A DNA stretch of 64,000 bases. It comes from Sequoia sempervirens (taxonomy: Eukaryota; Streptophyta; Pinopsida; Cupressales; Cupressaceae). Under the pieces are notes generated by a model. The model was not told the DNA's origin. It saw nothing but the letters and a program-made list of their open reading frames with translations, and did no database searches. Within the stretch, counting starts at the first letter, position 1, and every line of letters begins with the position of its first letter. The stretch covers positions 488,726,905 through 488,790,904 of the forward strand of contig VDFB02270651.1 in assembly GCA_007258455.2 (NCBI GenBank), in the 5' to 3' direction. Shown piece after piece: positions 47,180 through 59,363 of this stretch. The translations under genes and the position numbers were made by a program.

Positions 47180-47985
47180 AGACCCGATTCTAGGTGCTAC
47201 ATTTCATAATAAGGCTACTTATAAGATGACCCCTGATGAAAATGAAGAAATAGCAAAACAAGTTCAAGTTTTATTTGATAAAGGCAGTTAGAAAGAGTCT
47301 AAGCCCTTGTACAATCACTATTGCGTTGGCTCCTAGAAAGGATGGAAAATGGAGGTTATGTTGATTCAAGAACAATAAATAGGATAACCATTAGATATAG
47401 GTTACATGTGCCAAGAATGGAAGATCTCATGGACTATCTAGGAGTGGCTTGCTATTTTTCAAAGATTGATTTGAAAAGTGGGCATGATCAAATTAGAATC
47501 ATAGAGGGGGATTAGTGGAAGACAACATTTAAAACTAATGAAGGTCTTTATGAGTGGATGATGATGCCTTTTGGTAAATCCAATGCCCCTAGTACCTCCA
47601 TGAGATTAATGAATGAGGTATTGAAACCTTTTATTGGAAAATTTTTTGTGGTTTATTTGGATGAAATTCTTGTGTTTAGTAGGACCAAAGAGGAGCATTT
47701 GGAGCATCTTGGCTAGGTCTTAAGAAGGTTGCATGAAGAAAATTTGTTGACCAACTTGCAAAAATGTGAGTTTATGAAGGAATAGTTAGTGTACCTTGGG
47801 TTTGTCATTTCAAAGGGTAGTTTGAAGATGGATCCATCAAAGGTTGATGCCATTCGCAATTGGCCACCACCTAATTCAATGGGTGATGTGAGGAGTTTTC
47901 ATGGCCTTGCAAGCTTCTACAAAAATTTCATACAGGACTTCAGCTACATATGTGCCCCAATCCTAGATACAATCAAGGGATAGGA
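47180..47985 (+). pseudogene. P1 reverse transcriptase
   Basis: The segment 47321-47985 has RTINRITIRYRLHVPRMEDL, FSKIDLKSGHDQIRI and [15 protein letters not shown]. The active-site YLDD is YLDE here, so even without the stops (at 47514, 47715, 47784) catalysis would fail. A frameshift lies near 47290. The connection domain continues to DVRSFHGLASFYKNFI. Confidence 0.9.
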
Positions 47986-48034
47986 GAGGAGTAAGTTCCT
48001 ATGGACCAAAGAGGAAAATGAAGGGTTTAAATGT

Positions 48035-48457
48035 TTGAAAACAAAGGTATCTCAACAATCTATCCTTACTTTACCTTATTTTAATAAAATATTTACCATT
48101 GAATGTGATGCAAGTGGGAAAGCTATAGGTATTGTCCTAAGCCAAGAAGGGAGACCAATTGCATTCTTTAGTAAAAAACTAAATGAGGAAAAGAGAAAAT
48201 ACTCTTCATATGATTTAGAACTTTATGCCATGGTTCAAGAACTCAAAAAATGGAGACATTACTTACTACCAAAGGAGTTTATTTTGTTTACTGATAACCA
48301 TGCACCTAGTTTCTTGAATGGACAAGACAAGTTGAACCAAAGGCACATAAAGTGGGTTGAATACCTACAATCATACACCTTCTCCATAAAACACAAGAAA
48401 GGACAAGTAAATAAAGTTGTTGATGCCCTTAGTAGAAGGGTTATGATGGTCCAATAA
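48035..48457 (+). pseudogene. P1 RNase H
   Basis: In frame with RT. FTIECDASGKAIGIVLSQEG, then YSSYDLELYAMV, LFTDNHAPSFL and VVDALSRR carry the Asp, Glu, Asp and Asp expected in a gypsy RNase H. It removes the RNA strand during reverse transcription. A stop follows at 48455. Confidence 0.9.
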
Positions 48458-48600
48458 GTATAATTAAAAAGTGTGAGTATAGAAGCCCTCAAAGGTATGC
48501 ACAAGGAAGATGAGGATTTCAAGGATGATTTTGATACTTTCTCTCAATTTTCAGATGTTTTCACAGTGAATATGCTAATTATAATTTTCAAGATGGTCTA

Positions 48601-49560
48601 TTGTTCAAAGGGGCCCAATTGTGCATACCCAAATGTTCTATGAGGGAGAACTTGATAAAGGAGAAGCATAGTGGGAGTCTTGGAGGGAACTTTGGACTTG
48701 ATAAAACCTTGGAGCAGGTTAGAAGGTTTTATTTTTGGCCTAGAATGCAGGTGGATGTGAGGAAGTTTGTGGAGAATTGCACCATATGTCAAAGAGCAAA
48801 GGGAAACACTTGAAATGCAGGTCTCTACCAACCTCTACCTATACCCAATAGACCTTGGGAAAGCATAAGAATGGAATCTGTCTTAGGACTTACCAAGACA
48901 CAAATAGGGGTTGATAATGTTTTTGTAGTGGTGGATAGATTAAGTAAAATGTAACATTTTATTCCTTGTAAATGTACTAGTGATGCCTCTAACATTGCAG
49001 GACTATTTTTAAGAGAAATTGTGAGAATCCATGGTCTTCCATTGAACATTGTATCTAACAGGGATGCTAAATTCATAGGTCACTTTTGGAGGACCTTGTG
49101 GAAAAATTTAGGTACCAATTTTTCATATAGTTCTTCCTACCATCCTTAAACAAATGGGAAAATAGAGGTGGTAAATAGATCACTTGGTAATCTAATGAGG
49201 TGTTTGACAAAGGAACATGGTGTACAATGGGATCTAGTGTTTCCCCAAGCATAATATGCTTATAATGACTCCATAAATAGAAGCATAGGAAAAAATCCCT
49301 TTGAGGTGTTGTATGGAATGAGCCCAAGGGGTATATTTGAATTGAGAGATTTGAAGGGAATGGAAAGGAGTGCAGAAGGAGAGGAGTTTTCCACAACAAT
49401 GAAGGACATCCATGCATAAGTAAGGGAGAATATTAAGAAGAGTGTGGAAAATTAGAAGGAGAGAGCGGATTTGAAGAGGAAAAATGTCCATTATAAGGTG
49501 GGAGATCTGGTTTTTGCATATTTTAAGGAGAGATTACCCAAGGGCAGATACACCAAACTT
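48601..49560 (+). pseudogene. P1 integrase
   Basis: The zinc domain 48601-48813 has KHSGSLGGNFGLDKT (second His changed to Asn) and CTICQRAKG. The core from 48825 has WESIRMESV (first Asp is Glu), VSNRDAKFIGHFW (second Asp is Asn) and HP-stop-TNGKIEVVNR, where the Glu is kept. With two of three catalytic residues changed it is inactive. KVGDLVFAYFKERLPKGRYTKL at about 49497 is the C-terminal DNA-binding part. Confidence 0.9.
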
Positions 49561-49781
49561 TAAATGAGATAGCACTATGAGAGAGGAGATAGAGCCTTGT
49601 AGGATAATCCATAAGTTTGGGAAAAATCCCTATGAAATAGCACTCCCTCCTAGAGTGGCTATCTCCCCCATATTTAATGTTGTTGACTTGTACCCCTTTA
49701 AGGGATCTTTGGATGTAGGTGCAAGTATAGATGTTGATAAAGATTGGGTGTAGGACTTAACCCCCGTCTAAAACTTTAAAG

Positions 49782-49890
49782 CTTGAAGCAATCCTAGACA
49801 CCAAGGAGGTGAAGAGGACAAGAAGGAGGGTCTACAATGAATACTTGGTTAAACGGATTGGCCTTCCACCATAGGATGCAACTTGAATGA
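49782..49890 (+). pseudogene. P1 chromodomain
   Basis: The plus strand encodes LEAILDTKEVKRTRRRVYN followed by EYLVKRIGLPP, a stop, DAT and a stop. The chromovirus pattern is EAILD.R...R.....YLVKWKGLP..DATWE. The aromatic Trp of VKWKG is now Arg and the Trp of ATWE is a stop. Confidence 0.8.
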
Positions 49891-49974
49891 GTGAACAATA
49901 CATCATAGATCATGGTGTTTCTCTACAACAACTAATCTCATGTGGAACTTGAGATCTTTTCAACCCCGAGTGTA

Positions 49975-51291
49975 TTGTGCAGGGGAACCTTGGGGTTTTC
50001 ATGCATCCATGAGGATTTTTTTATGTTTTTATTTGTTTTCAAATTTTTTCATGTTGTAATAAGGTCCAATGGACCTTTTCAATGTATGTAATAGGTTTTA
50101 TTAGGTGTCAAGTTAAGGTTCAATGTAAACTTGGTGTATCCAAGTAGTGCTTTGTGTAATTTCTTCAAACTAAACTTGTAAACACAAAACCAATGGTAAC
50201 CTCATTCAAAAATCAGTTGAGGACCATTGTAAGAGGTATTGGAATGCTTAAAAGGCTTCCTTGTGGTCGAGGAAAGGTTGTTATTGAATTTTATGAAGAT
50301 TTGAATACAAAGAAAATCTATTTTTCTGGACTTTTTGCATTTTCTCTCTGCTATTTTGATTTGTACAACTTGTGACATTACTATATGGGATCCACACATA
50401 TATGTATTTAAAGAGGGAGGAGTTACCTTTCTTTTGGAAGCATTTTCACACAATTTCATAGAGAAACAAGAAAGTTATCTCCAATTTTCTAGAAGTGGGT
50501 CTGAAACCCTACCAAACCAGGGTTTTGTCACTAACATGCATATAACTCCCCATTCCATTATGGTAAAGGACTATTTTTTGTGGAATTTTAGGGTTAGGAG
50601 TTTCTTTTTTATGTTTCAAGTTTTTTCAAAAGGAGGAATGGAGTTTTCTGAGATATCCATGATGAATTAGCCTAGGCATCTCTATGTGGCATGCCTAAAA
50701 ACTGAACTTTAGAGTGAATACTTGCAAAATGTTGGGTGTTTGTGCAAGGGTGATGGTTGAAATGTGTAAAAGGGGCCTTGGGGAATATGAGGTATCCTAT
50801 TTAAGGCTTTAGGGGTGTTGGGGTGTGCCTAGGTAGATTGATTCTTTCATTATGTAGGTCTAATTAGGCTTCCTTGTGGCTTGAAGGTCTATCATTTGAA
50901 GTGTCTATTCTCAGTATCTTCTCTTGTAAATTTTAAGACTTGTAGAGGTCCATGTTGGGAACCTAAAACTAAGCTCTTTGTTTGGTTCTTTCCATTAACA
51001 AAGTTTTATTGTGACTGTCCTGGTTGGAAAGGGCTACAAGGTTGCATAGACCTATCTTGAAGTGATGGATGAGTGATGATTCCTAAGTGCAGGGTATGGT
51101 TGTTGGCCATGTTTTTATCATGGTGAGAGTGTTCTAATCATCCCAAAGTCCCTAGATGTGTTTGGTTGTGAAAAAAATTGTTGGGTGGTTGGGTTTTCTC
51201 CATGAAGGAATAGTGGAATTGAAGAGTCCACTTAGAATATTTGGGAGAAGCTTTCCATTAAAGACTTGTCTTCCCTGCACACTCTACATTA
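49975..51291 (+). repeat. 3' LTR of P1
   Basis: Pairs with 43993-45320. It starts about TTGTGCAGGGGAACC and ends CTCTACATTA, directly followed by the TCTAC duplication. Frames inside it (50193-50670) are shadows. Confidence 0.85.
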
Positions 51292-51296
51292 TCTAC

Positions 51297-53300
51297 CCAT
51301 CTCATGTTTCTCTGGTACAACTTCCCCTCACTATTCAAAAATTACAAAGCTTGATGATCTATATACAACACAAAATCCTTAGGTAATCAGTAATGTCTCC
51401 ACCTTTTCAAGGCCTGTACAATTACATAGAACTCTTGATCATATATTGAGCATCTCCTCCTAGCATCATTCAATTTCTCACTGTTCTAAGCTACTATTCT
51501 CCCTTCCTGTTCAACACAACTTGTATTGCACTTCCACTAGCATCACAGTATACTTGGAATACCTTATCAAATTTTGGTAATGCTAACAAAATTATTTCTA
51601 TCACCTTTTTCTTTAACAACTAAAAACTTCTTTGTGCTATTGATGTCCACTTGAATTCCTTCTGATCTCCTCTCATTGTCTCTATCATAGGTGTGAAAAT
51701 ACCACTAAATTTTTTTATGAACTTCTATTAGAAATTTTCTAGGCCATGAAATGATCTTACCTCTCCAACATTCTTAGGTGTAGGCCATTCAACTATTTCT
51801 CTAACCTTCTCAAGGTCCATCTTCAATCCTTCCACACATATCACAAATCCCAAATAAACTAGTTCTTCCTTCATGAAACTACATTTCTTGATGTTTGTCA
51901 ACAACTTATCTTCTCTTAGCCTCTAAAATACTTGTCTGATGTGCTCAAAATTATCTTCCCTAGTCTTATTAAAAATAAAAATATCATCTAGGTAAACAAT
52001 GAAAAAATTACCCAAGAATTTCTTCAACACTTCATTGATCAACCTAATAAATGTACTAGGTGCATTATTCAATCCATATGGCATGAACAACCACTCATAC
52101 AGTCCCTCATTTGTCTTGAAATCAGTATTCCACTCATCTCCCTCTCGGAGCCTTATCTTATGGTATATGCTCTTCATATCTATCTTGGTGAAATACCTTG
52201 CTCCACTCAGACTGTCTATGATGTCATCCATCCTAGGCAATGGGAATCTATACTTGACTATGATCTTTTGATAACTCTTGAATTTTTACACATCCTCCAT
52301 CCTCCATCTTTCTTAGGTTGAAATACACTTGGTACCGCACATGGGCTTATACTCTCTCTGATCAATCCATTCTTTAGCATCTCCTATATCCATCTATTTA
52401 GCTCCACATTCTCTGCTAGTGTCATCTAGTGTGTGACTTTTTTTGAAAAATTGGCTCCTAGAATAAGATCTATATGATGAATGATACTTTGGATTAGTGG
52501 TAATCCTTCTAGGACATTCTATGATACAAGATCTTGGTACTTTGTTATTAGTTCAGTGACTTCCTTATACCATGGTTCTTCTTCTCTTGTGACTCCCTCT
52601 ACATCTAAGGCTCCACACTTTCTTGGAATCAAAGAAAAACACATGTTCTCATGTCTCAATCCATCTATAAATTTCCTTCCATCAACCAAATTGATTCAAG
52701 TTGTTCCACATACTTCACCTTCTAGTTCATACTCCAAAGGCTTCAAGGTGATTCTCTTTCCATCAAACGTTATGGTGTGGGTATTATTTCTCCCATCATG
52801 TATAGCTTTCTTATCATACTACCAAGGTCTACCTAAAAACATATGAATTACATCCATCAACATAATATCACATAGTACTTCATCACGATATGATTGTATT
52901 TTGAATTTCACTATACATTGCTCACTTACTAGTATCTAGTGCTCATCTTGAATCTAGCATATCCTATAAGGTTTCAGGTGCTTTCTCCTTTCCAAATTCA
53001 ACTTTGAAACGATTTCCTCAGAAACTAGTAAATCCATGTTGCCACTATGAGTGATAACTTTACAACAGTTACCTCCTAATTTACATCTAGTCTAGAAAAA
53101 AAAATTCTCTGTGGTGCTTCCATAGGTACTTCTTTCTCTTAGAACAATGCTCTCCTCATGAATAATGATTCTCCTTTCTCAGGACTTCCTCTAAAACTTG
53201 GTTATTTCATTGGTTCTTCCTCTGCATAACCAGTTCTTACATGATTTTCATTCTTCTTACTTTCTTAGTGGCACTAAAAAAATCTATTTCCTTCACCTCC
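51297..53300 (-). pseudogene. M gag knuckle, protease, RT and start of RNase H
   Basis: Going right to left: gag tail with GYERDEKYDKKNFRG and a damaged knuckle CGGEGNRFF near 53240-53300; protease C-terminal half (EVLCDIMLMDVIHMFLGRPW) near 52800-52890; RT 51923-52330 with MPRMDDIIDSLSGARYFTKI, EWLFMPYGLNNAPSTF and an intact YLDDIFIF. The start of RNase H runs from about 51720 down to 51297 (KLYQRNMRWVD), where P1 is inserted. Stops and frameshifts lie throughout. Confidence 0.85.
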
Positions 53301-53402
53301 ACACTTAAAATAGGTTCCTCTGAAATTTTTCTTATCATATCATTTCTCATCTCTCTCGTATCCATCATTGTGGTAAGAATTGTAACCTCCTCTATTGTAG
53401 CA

Positions 53403-54723
53403 TGGTGTAGGAGCACCAAACATATGAACTAAATATTAGGAGTTCAATATGTTTAGTATGGGGGTTTAAGCTCTATTTACACTAAGTAAGGTCTATTGAG
53501 ACCAATTTCTATGTAATTGGGCAATTTGTGAGTCCTTTGTGTTAATTGGGTAAAAGTTGCAAAAATGTAAAAAAATTGTCAAAGCAAAATATTGCAAGAA
53601 ATGCAACTTTTGGGAATGTGAAAGGTCTTAGGAATTTGAAAAGAAATTATAGGTATTAGGATGGTTTTTTTTGAAGGAAATATGTATAAAAATCCTCTAG
53701 AAGGCTTGAGTAGTGGTTGGAGAAGATTTTTTTGAAACATTCATAGCAAATACAATGCTTATTTCTACAAATTTATTGTGTTATTTTTCTTTTATGGGAC
53801 TATATGGATCATACACTTTGTATCATGCTTTTAAATCTATTGAATTTTTTAGGGGCATGAATTATATCTCATTTTTATCAGTTATGAGGTCTCACATTGA
53901 GTTTTGAGAGAGTTCTCTTTAATTTTTTGTAGTAGCCCTATTATCTTTGTATTAAGGGTTGAAGGTCATTTAAAATGCTAAATTGACCCATTCCATAAAC
54001 TATAACTATTGTAACTCACAGAATGGGTCCAATGTGTTAGGAATTAGGTGTCCACATGGTCTTGAAGGCATAAGAAGTGAGTTGTTTGAAATTGGGTGAT
54101 TCCCTAGGGTAGAATTATATTGTTTTCCATGCGAAAATATGGTGTCAAAGAAGGGTTTTGATAAAATGTTGAAGGAACAGTGTATGTAATGGTTGTTTGA
54201 CCCTATTGGATGAATTGGTTGAGTCTAGGACGTCTAGGAAACATGAGTTTCAATAAACCCTAGGTTATTTGCATGAAAGTTGAGGGTTTGGTGGTACAAC
54301 ATCATAGAGGTCATGGCACTAATGAATGTGGATGGATTTTGTTGTTTTGTAACACAACTTGAGACTATCAATTGATTTTGGGTGTTTATTAGATGTTTTG
54401 GATGTATCTCCTTTGTAAAAGAGGGCTATTTGGTGGCCTAAAAAGTATGGAAGTCTATTGGTTTTCAATATATTGTCTGAAAGAAACCTCTTGAATTATT
54501 TTGGAATGTTGTGATAGACCCTACAGTGAGTCCTAGTTGATGTTTGATAGGTCTCTATATGACATTCTCTAAAATATATTGAGAAAAGTTAGTTTTTGAG
54601 GGCTATAAGCCTCTAGGTGTGTGTTTAAGAAAGGTTGAGTGGAAAGTGTGGTAAGAGTTGGTTTCTTGTTTGAGTTTGATATTTTTATTTAATTAGGGGT
54701 AGCCACTACCTAGGTTTCTATCA
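53403..54723 (+). repeat. 5' LTR of P2
   Basis: Pairs with 56136-57469. A TATA box (TATAAAAA) is at 53685-53692 and is kept near 56417. The sequence that follows the LTR, TGTTATTAGAGCT at 54726-54738, is a degenerate initiator-Met primer site. Confidence 0.85.
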
Positions 54724-54810
54724 AATGTTATTAGAGCTATAGGGAGTAGATCTTTGAAGGTGAAGAGTTAAAGGTTGAAGAGGAAGACATTTGGAAGTTG
54801 AAAGGACAAC

Positions 54811-55959
54811 ATGGAAAAGGGAATCAAAGAGTTGATTGAAGAGAAGGAGATGCTATGGAGGAAGGCAATTTCCAGGACCAGATGCAAGTGTAAAGATAAG
54901 GTGTGTAAGGTAATGGTAGATTCAAGTAGTTTGGATAACATGATATCACAAGAAATGGTAGACAAGTTAAATTCAGAAAGGTTACTTCATGAGAATCCCT
55001 ATTAAGTTTCTTGTTTAAATGGTGAAATTTTTCTTTTGGTTAAGGAGAAAGCATTTTTAGAGTTTCAAATTGGTGACTATAGTGATAGGCTTCTATGTGA
55101 TGTGGTACCTATGAGTGTATGCCATTTTTTGTTAGGGATACCATGGAAATATGAGAGGTATTCCCTATATGATGGAAGGAAGAATACATATTAGATTGAG
55201 AAGGATGGGGTTTCATTCACATTACATCCATTGATGGAAAGTGAAGGAGGACATAATAAATCAGCAAGGGTAATTATGTGTGGTAAGAAAGAATTTGTGC
55301 AACTATAGGATGAAGGGGAGATAGAGGTTGAAGCCACTTCAAGGCTGGAAGATGCCACGACAATAGTGTTGCAAAATAATGCAATAGTAGAAATGAAAGA
55401 GGAAGAGATGGTGATAAAATATAAGATAGAGGAAGAACTCCTTGTGAAGATGAAAGAAGGGTTAAGAAGACATGATGAGAGTATGCAATAAGTAAAGCTT
55501 TGTCCATTGATGGGACAAGAAGTGTGTGAACTTGATAATGCAAAGGTTTGTGGATTAGATGAGACAAAGATCCTTGGGGTAGAGACCTTGATAAGAGGAA
55601 GGTATGAGGTAAGAGAAAGTGAGTTTCTAGAGAAAAGGAAAGAATGCCCTAGAGAGGTCATAGTGGGAGATGTAATTTTCCCACTTATTGGATAGGAGGT
55701 TGAAAGGAAGTTACAATCTACCATGATAAAGGTCTGTAAGCTTGATTGCACAGAGGTTCCAAGAGCAGAAGATTTGAAAGTAGATGTGAATATAGAAAGT
55801 GAAGTGAAAGTGGATGTTTGTTCAAATAAAGTGAGTGGGATAAATCATGTAGTAGAAATGATGAAGAAGAAATTCCAATGGACAAAAGGTAAATGTTTGT
55901 TTGTAGGTACAAAGGTAAGTACACCATCAGTTCTTGGCAAGAGAAAGGTCAATGAATAG
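54811..55959 (+). pseudogene. P2 protein: retropepsin joined to an acidic tail, no RT
   Basis: One frame of 383 codons with a few in-frame stops (near 55003, 55192, 55306, 55489, 55693). Residues ~30-65 hold the protease start CKVMVDSSSLDNMISQEMVD. Residues ~95-120 have LCDVVPMSVCHFLLGIPWKY and YDGRKNTY, as in P1. After FTLHPLMES the frame does not enter RT. It goes on for ~250 codons rich in Glu, Lys and Val (EMKEEEMVIKYKIEEELLVK, later KVDVNIESEVKVDV). That part is unknown. The keeping of one frame over 1.15 kb suggests it was once translated. Confidence 0.65.
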
Positions 55960-56135
55960 TTTGCAAAGGATAAGCAATGAAAAGTTGTGAGTAGATTCAA
56001 GATCACTATTGGTATAATTTTCCAATACTTGACTTAGTGGAAGGGATTACTAGGTGCAAAAGGACAAGAAGGTTCAAGCAAAGGAATGGTGCAACAAAGT
56101 CTTCAAGGGGATTGAATTTATTTTGGTAGGGAGTA

Positions 56136-57469
56136 TGGTGCAAGAGCACCAAACATATGAACTACATATTAGGAGGTCAATATGTTTAGTATAGGGGTTT
56201 AAGGTCTGTTTACAATAAATAAGGTCTATTGAGACCAATTTCTATGTAATTAGGAAATTTGTGAGTCCTTTGTGTTAATTAGGTAAAACTTGCAAAAAAT
56301 GTAAAAAAATTGTCAAAGAAAAATTGCAAGAAATGCAGCTTTTGGGAATGTGAAAGGTCTTGGGAATTTTAAAATTAGTTATAGGCATTAGGATGGTTGA
56401 TTTTGAAGGAAATATGTATAAAAAATCCTCTAGAATGTTGGAGGAATGGTTGAAGAAGATTGTATTGAAACATTCATAACAAATACAATGTTTATTTCTA
56501 CAAATTTACTATGTTTTTTTCTTTTCTAGGACTATATGGCTCATACACTTTGTATTATTCTTTTAAATCTATTGAATTTTTTAGGGGCATGAATTATCTC
56601 TCATTTTATCAATTGTGAGGTCTAACATTGAGTTTTGAGAGAGTTCTCTTCAATTTTTTGTAGCAGCCCTGTTATCTCTGTATTAAGAGTTGAAGCTCAT
56701 TTAAAATGGTAAATTGACCCATTCCACACACTTTAACTACTATAACTCATGAAATGGGCCTAATGTATTAGGAATTAGGTCCCCACATGGTCCTGTAGGT
56801 AGGAAAAGTGAGTTGTTTCAAATTGGGTGATGCCCTAGGGAAGAATTATATTGTTTTCCATGTGAAAATGGGGTGTCAAAGAAGGGTTTTGATAAAATAT
56901 TGAAGGAATAGTGTATCTAATGGTTTTTTGACCTTGTGTAGGGTATTTATGGCCTATTGGATGCATTGGCTGAGTTAGGGAAGTATGGGAAATAGGAGTT
57001 TCAATAAACCCTAAGTTTGCATGAAAGTTGAGGATTTGGTGGTATAACATCTTAGAGGTCATGGAACTAATGAATGAGGGTGGATTTTGTTGTTTCGTAA
57101 CACAATGTGAGATTTTCAATTCAGTTTGGGTGTTTATCAAGTGTTTTGGAGGTATCTCCTTTGTAAAAGGGGGATATTTGGTGGCCTAAAAGGCAGGGCA
57201 GTCTATTGGTTTTTAATATTCTCTTAAAGAAACTTCTTGAATTCTTTTGGAATGTTGTGATAGACCCTATGGTAAGTATTAGTTGATGTTTGATAGGTAT
57301 CTATATGGAATTCTCTAAAAAATATTGAGAAAAGTCAATTTTTTAGGGAAATAAGCCTCTAGGTGTGTATTCAAGAAAGGTTAAGTGGAAAGTGTGGTAA
57401 GAGTTGGTTTCCTGTTTGAGTCTGATCTTTTGAGTTGATCAGGGGTATCCACTACCTAGGTTGCTATCA
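56136..57469 (+). repeat. 3' LTR of P2
   Basis: Starts TGGTGCAAGAGCACC after a purine stretch (GGTAGGGAGTA) and ends GCTATCA. It pairs with the 5' LTR. Confidence 0.85.
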
Positions 57470-57474
57470 TAGAG

Positions 57475-57900
57475 ATAAGAATATCTATCATCTCTCCCCT
57501 TCAGATATGAGTTGGAATCCTTCTCTTCCTTGTATGAATCTTTGTCCTTGCTTTTCTCCACAAACAAACTTTCTCCTTTGGAATGTGACCTTCCTCTCTA
57601 AAATCTACTTCCTCTTCCTCTTTACCTCTACTCCTATATTTTTTAAGCTTCTCCTCCACTTTTAAAACAAAATGATATGTTTGTTCTACTGAATTCATCC
57701 TTACCAGATTCAACTCTTCTTGAATGTTCATCCTGAACCCATTGATATATCTTGCCACCTTCTCCTTGCTTGCTTCACTATGCCTGGTCCTAATGATGAT
57801 CTTATGAAATTCCTTAGTGTATTCTTTCACATTCTTCTCCTTTTGTCTTAGGTTTTGCAATCTCTTCAACAACTCCATCTCATAGTCCACAAGTATAAAC
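57475..57900 (-). pseudogene. M gag core
   Basis: The minus strand 57890-57501 encodes MELLKRLQNLRQKEKNVKEY, KVARYINGFRMNIQEELNLV and a Lys/Arg/Glu-rich end. This is the C-terminal half of Retrotrans_gag, close to the P1 gag. The remainder upstream to the primer site (57900-58555) is too decayed for a long frame. P2 cuts it at 57470. Confidence 0.85.
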
Positions 57901-58556
57901 TAGTTCTTCAATTGTGTCACCATTTTATCCCATTTCACAATATTCTCTTTTCCTTTTCTATTTCTCTTTGAAATTTCTTCCACCATATTGCAACATGTCC
58001 TTTGAGTTTAGTCTTTTCAAATCTCACTCTATCTCCATTCTAGGTTGCTTTCCTATCTTTGAAATAGCCTTCAACATCTCCATCTAATATGATTCTTCCT
58101 CTTCAGAGGTCTCTTTAGCTTGATCTACAGTCTAAAGTTCATCATCATCACTTTCATCATTAGGTCTAGGGCTTAAGTCTTTTCTTCTATCTTCCTCAAC
58201 AACATCCAATCTCACTTTTATTGCTTGCATCATTTCCATCATTTCATCCTTCTTTATAGTAACATTAATAGTAGTATGAATCCTCCTCAATAGCATCTCT
58301 TCATAGGATCCAGTACAACTACCTCAAGTTGGTGATCTGGCTATAGGGTTGCAACTACCTCACAATTGATGATCTATTGATAAACACAAGTAGGTTGCCT
58401 TAAGTCAGAAATCTATCCACACAAAGATCTTTGTGTAATTCCTTGCTTAACTTAATAAAATTTATCCGATGCAACTACCTCAAGTCGATGATCTATCCAT
58501 CTTTTCCCTTCCAAAGTTCACAACTCACTCTGATCTCCCAAGGGTTTGTAACTTTT

Positions 58557-58569
58557 CTCTGATACCACT
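58557..58569 (-). other. Primer-binding site of M
   Basis: The minus strand reads GTGGTATCAGAG just inside the 5' LTR, a match to the initiator-Met tRNA consensus TGGTATCAGAG. Confidence 0.85.
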
Positions 58570-59363
58570 TTGTGCATTCAAGGATGGAGGGTCTAGAAAT
58601 ATGAGTTTCTAACCTTGTAGCAAGAGTAAGCACAATGGAAATTCAATGAATAAGAACACAATAACATATAGAAATAAAGATAATGATCAATTATTCACTA
58701 GTAACATGCTCTACCTTCTGGCTTACAAAATTATAGAATGATATAGTGTTAAAGCCCAAAAATACAATGCGGGTCAAAGCCCTTATCTACTATCTATCTC
58801 TACTAAGGATGATGATGCTAATTAATATCCTAAATGCAGCTACATAATTCCTATATATACTAATTCCTAGCTCTAGTAAAATTTTGCATTGGCCTCAACA
58901 GGTGTTAAACCCCAAAGTTAATGAAACGTGTGAAGGTCGGCCAAAACATATGATTTTTCTTTTGATTCTTGGACAAACACAATGTGTGTCAAAACTAAGG
59001 TTCCTCGATGAATGTGCATCCTTATGAAATGGTCTCTTGAGCTCTAGAAGTCACATAATAGGTTTGCACCCTTAAAAATCCAAGACTGGTCAGTGAATGC
59101 TCTCTGTCCAAATATAGTTGATATTCTGTTAGTGATAAATTTGTACTAGAATCTCCAAAACACTTAAATTCTAGATATGATGTAGATGTTGCAATGAAGA
59201 TCAAATATACTGCTCTGCAAGCTCTAATGTTGAAATATGGTATAATGCAGTATGAAATATTGAGATGGGCTTTGATAGATAACTATTGAAATGCAAGAAA
59301 ACATGAATGCATATATTTTTGGTTGACGCAAGATTGCTTGAAACCTAGGATGCTCCTACATCA
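58570..59363 (-). repeat. 5' LTR of M
   Basis: Pairs with 41629-42410. On the minus strand it starts TGATGTAGGAGCATCC. A TATA box GTATATATAG is at 58851-58860 on the minus strand. It ends at the ATGCA duplication. Confidence 0.87.

Larger units (their letters stand above)
43993..51291 (+). mobile_element. Chromovirus P1, full-length but degenerate
   Basis: LTRs 43993-45320 and ~49975-51291 (about 1.32 kb) are flanked by a perfect TCTAC duplication (43988-43992, 51292-51296). It splits the RNase H of M. An initiator-Met primer site follows the 5' LTR. The plus strand carries gag, protease, RT, RNase H, integrase and a chromodomain over 4.6 kb, mostly in two or three frames with stops. At 7.3 kb it has the normal size and order of a Ty3/gypsy chromovirus. 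Confidence 0.93.
53403..57469 (+). mobile_element. Non-autonomous gypsy relative P2
   Basis: LTRs 53403-54723 and 56136-57469 (about 1.32 kb) bound only 1.41 kb. Start TGGTGTAGGAGCACC, end CTATCA. Flanks TAGCA (53398-53402) and TAGAG (57470-57474) are a 3/5 match. It splits M gag from its knuckle. The interior has a protease plus an acidic region and no RT or integrase. Confidence 0.87.
41629..59363 (-). mobile_element. Ty3/gypsy chromovirus M with two nested elements
   Basis: LTRs 41629-42410 and 58570-59363 are flanked by a perfect ATGCA duplication (41624-41628, 59364-59368), inserted in the R 5' LTR. An initiator-Met primer site sits inside the right LTR. Minus-strand domains run in order gag (57475-57900), knuckle (~53240), protease, RT (51923-52330), RNase H (split by P1), integrase (43070-43700) and chromodomain (42470-42623). 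Without P1 and P2 it is about 6.4 kb, a normal chromovirus size. It is dead through stops and insertions. Confidence 0.9.

Noticed and set aside
55191..55751. 186-codon minus-strand Ser/Leu-rich frame
   Set aside because: Shadow of the P2 acidic plus-strand frame; its hydrophobic, Ser-rich composition is the expected complement of Glu/Lys codons.
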